Of a DNA stretch of 64,000 nucleotides, positions 61,955 to 64,000 are shown one piece after another (positions within the stretch are counted from its first letter, which is position 1; each line of letters starts with the position of its first letter). Below the pieces are notes generated by a model. It ran no database searches. It was not told the DNA's origin and worked only from the letters and a program-made list of their open reading frames with translations. The stretch comes from Trochalopteron elliotii (lineage: Eukaryota > Chordata > Aves > Passeriformes > Leiothrichidae), in contig JANPWX010000063.1 of the NCBI GenBank assembly GCA_024734555.1, positions 1,011,886-1,075,885 on the forward strand, read 5' to 3'. The translations under genes and the position numbers were made by a program.

Positions 61955-64000
61955 CTGCAAAGGGAGGAATTGAAGAGTTTCGGGAAAAGCAGATGAAAAC
62001 AATTCTCCAGAACAACATCTCCAATGTATCAGGGTTGATGTGCCCCAAGCCCCAAGTTCAGCATTGCCAGGTCACATTTAATACAGCAGGACTAAAACTT
62101 GCTCATGCATAATTCATGGTATGATAATGACCTCAGTGCCATTTGCATTACATCACATTGATGCACTCAACAAAGAAGAAAAGGAAGATGTTTGTACTCA
62201 AAAAAGTTCAAGTTTTGCAATTGGGACCCATCTAAACTGTTGATTTAAAATCTTTTTAACATCAAATTCCATTGCAGTAAAGAGAAAAAAATTATGAACG
62301 AGTTAAATTGCTTTACCTTCAATAAAGTGTGAATAACAGTTTGCTATTTTTTATGTCAAACAGGCAGAAGACACCAATGATGTTCCAGGGCAGCTTCCCA
62401 CTAATGTCAGTGTGGCCAGGTGAGTTATTTACCACAGAATTTTGTAGAGCACAAAGACCTTTTTAAGCCACACTCTCTTCCCCATTTTTCTTACAATTTT
62501 CCTTGTTTAGTGGTAGTTTTGCTGTCAAGACTCAAGATTTCATGGACAGGTTTTGGAAACAACTACCCAAGATTTTCAGAAAAATGACAGTGCACTTCCT
62601 CCTCTGTTTAAAACTTGTGACTTTTACATCATCTCTTCTCAAAAGGGTTTAAATGGTGTCAAGTCATATCAGAAGGTCTTTCCCTTGCCCTAAAAACTTC
62701 CAGTGTGTGCAGGTCATTTCCTAAAGGTCAGATCAATTCCTCCAGGGATTTTAAAGCCAATCCACAACAGTGGGTTCATTTTTTTACTTCAAGGCTGTCA
62801 AATTCTACTCACCAACTTTCAACACAATGAGAGGTTCTCAAAACTGAGTCATTTCCAAACCCACTGTGCAGGTTTTGTGATTGATTTCAGGCGATCACAC
62901 ATTGGAAAGCCTCTGGAAGTCATGATTTCCTCTCCTTTTCCCCCCATCTGCCCTGGAGCATATGGATACATCCCTACAGCTCCCTGGCATCATTTCTAGA
63001 GCAATGGCTTGGACTGGGACAAAGTAACAGTGAGTGGGAAGAAGGATGGGATGGTCCCTCAGCTCAACCCAGCCCTGAAACCAGAGCAAGGCTCATCAAT
63101 ATTACACACACAGATAAGCAAGAGGCTCAGTTTTCAGGTAAACTGAATATTCAATGATTAGGAAACTACAGGTTGCCTATAACCTTTGAAGTTCAACGCA
63201 CGTCAGGGAGTAAGTGTAATTTTATGATCCTAGTTTCTTACTACTTAAATAAAATTAAAGCTGTTTTTTTTTGTTTTGAACTCCTGTAGAAATATGTCAG
63301 GTGTTGTAAAAGCAGAATTGGGAAATTCCATGTCATTTTAAATTTTGCTAGGCAATTTCTATTTGGGACATAGCAAAACACAGTCACCTAATGAAAATGC
63401 AATAAATTATAAAGACAGTGCACAATTCTGAACAGGCAGAACACTCCAGAAGCACTTATCTCTTTCTCGGTATTTTATTTTCTTCCCTACATAATAAACT
63501 AATGTTTTTGTAAACATAAGCCTCAGTTTGATTTAAAAAATAAGCTTTAAAAAAACATCCCCACCATGATGGAAATATATCACTCTGTTTCCTTCTAATA
63601 TTGTGACAGGATTTTGTTGAAGATATCAGAAAGTTCTTAATATATGTTAGAAAATGGACTGGATGAAAAACATAGTAAACATACTTAAGAAAAAATTTTA
63701 AAGTCTGGAAACCAAACTGGTGCCACTTAACTGGTGCTACTTAAAAGACCCCGAACACTTGTCACACTAGGTAACAGAATAGTGCTTTCAGAATGTGATC
63801 AATGGCAGGGCCTATTCATCTCTCTATTTTAAATTAATGAGTTAATTCATACTAAAAGCATTCTCAGAAGAGCACAGAGCACTTTACATGGTTTTGATAC
63901 ATTGCACAAAACCATCACGAAACCAGAAGCGTCTTCATAATCAATCCAAATAAGTTAAATGTAAGCAATTAACTACACAAATATTTCTTGTTCCACATTC
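61955..64000 (-). other. PTK2: PTK2 intron upstream of the Tyr397 exon (partial)
   Basis: The visible 2 kb has no constitutive exon. I searched it for an 18-base exon fitting box 6 of brain FAK and found none with proper splice sites, so box 6 and box 28, if present, lie further upstream. One phase-compatible 27-base candidate is at 62317-62343. Confidence 0.75.

Noticed and set aside
61955..64000. Box 6 (six-codon) FAK microexon
   Set aside because: I scanned the minus strand for AG, 18 bases, GT with usable flanks and phase and found none; it may lie beyond the window.

Overview
The window is vertebrate nuclear DNA, almost certainly from a bird. Genes are split into short exons with canonical GT-AG introns. 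The only recognisable interspersed repeats are CR1 LINE fragments, the dominant avian retroposon, and the protein sequences are close to known vertebrate orthologues. About 97% of the window is intron or intergenic DNA. Nothing bacterial, viral or CRISPR-like is present.

Layout from left to right. Positions 1-11581 look like the first intron of a minus-strand gene whose short first coding exon (11582-11612) and CpG-island promoter (about 11.1-12.0 kb) resemble those of AGO2. This is an inference from a 10-codon peptide, a good splice donor and the expected position beside PTK2. From 12.0 to 19.1 kb is an intergenic stretch carrying several CR1 fragments. RPLP1 (ribosomal stalk protein P1) is complete on the plus strand: TATA/CRE promoter at about 19.48-19.54 kb, four coding exons from 19626 to 20744 encoding 114 residues, and a poly(A) signal at 20765. 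From 22635 to the right edge runs the 3' two thirds of PTK2 (focal adhesion kinase, FAK) on the minus strand. Eighteen constitutive coding exons encode 659 residues, from the Tyr397 autophosphorylation segment through the kinase domain, the proline-rich region and the FAT domain to the stop codon. The FERM-domain exons lie beyond position 64000.

The reading frame and splice phases of all 18 PTK2 exons were joined by hand and are consistent. Two alternatively spliced neuronal microexons known from mammalian FAK were also found: the 9-nt Pro-Trp-Arg exon (25660-25668) and the 21-nt 'box 7' exon (60514-60534). The 6.1-kb intron at 43720-49799 is where the internal FRNK promoter is expected from earlier work on chicken FAK, and the FRNK start codon is at 43671-43673.

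The most notable large-scale point is the order AGO2-like exon / RPLP1 / PTK2. In human, AGO2 and PTK2 are adjacent on 8q24 but RPLP1 is on chromosome 15. Either RPLP1 moved in one lineage or this is an assembly join, and this is worth testing. I found no wholly new biological system; the best second-look items are the synteny break, the microexons, the homopurine tract near the AGO2-like start, and a few hairpins, candidate exons and unexplained ORFs.
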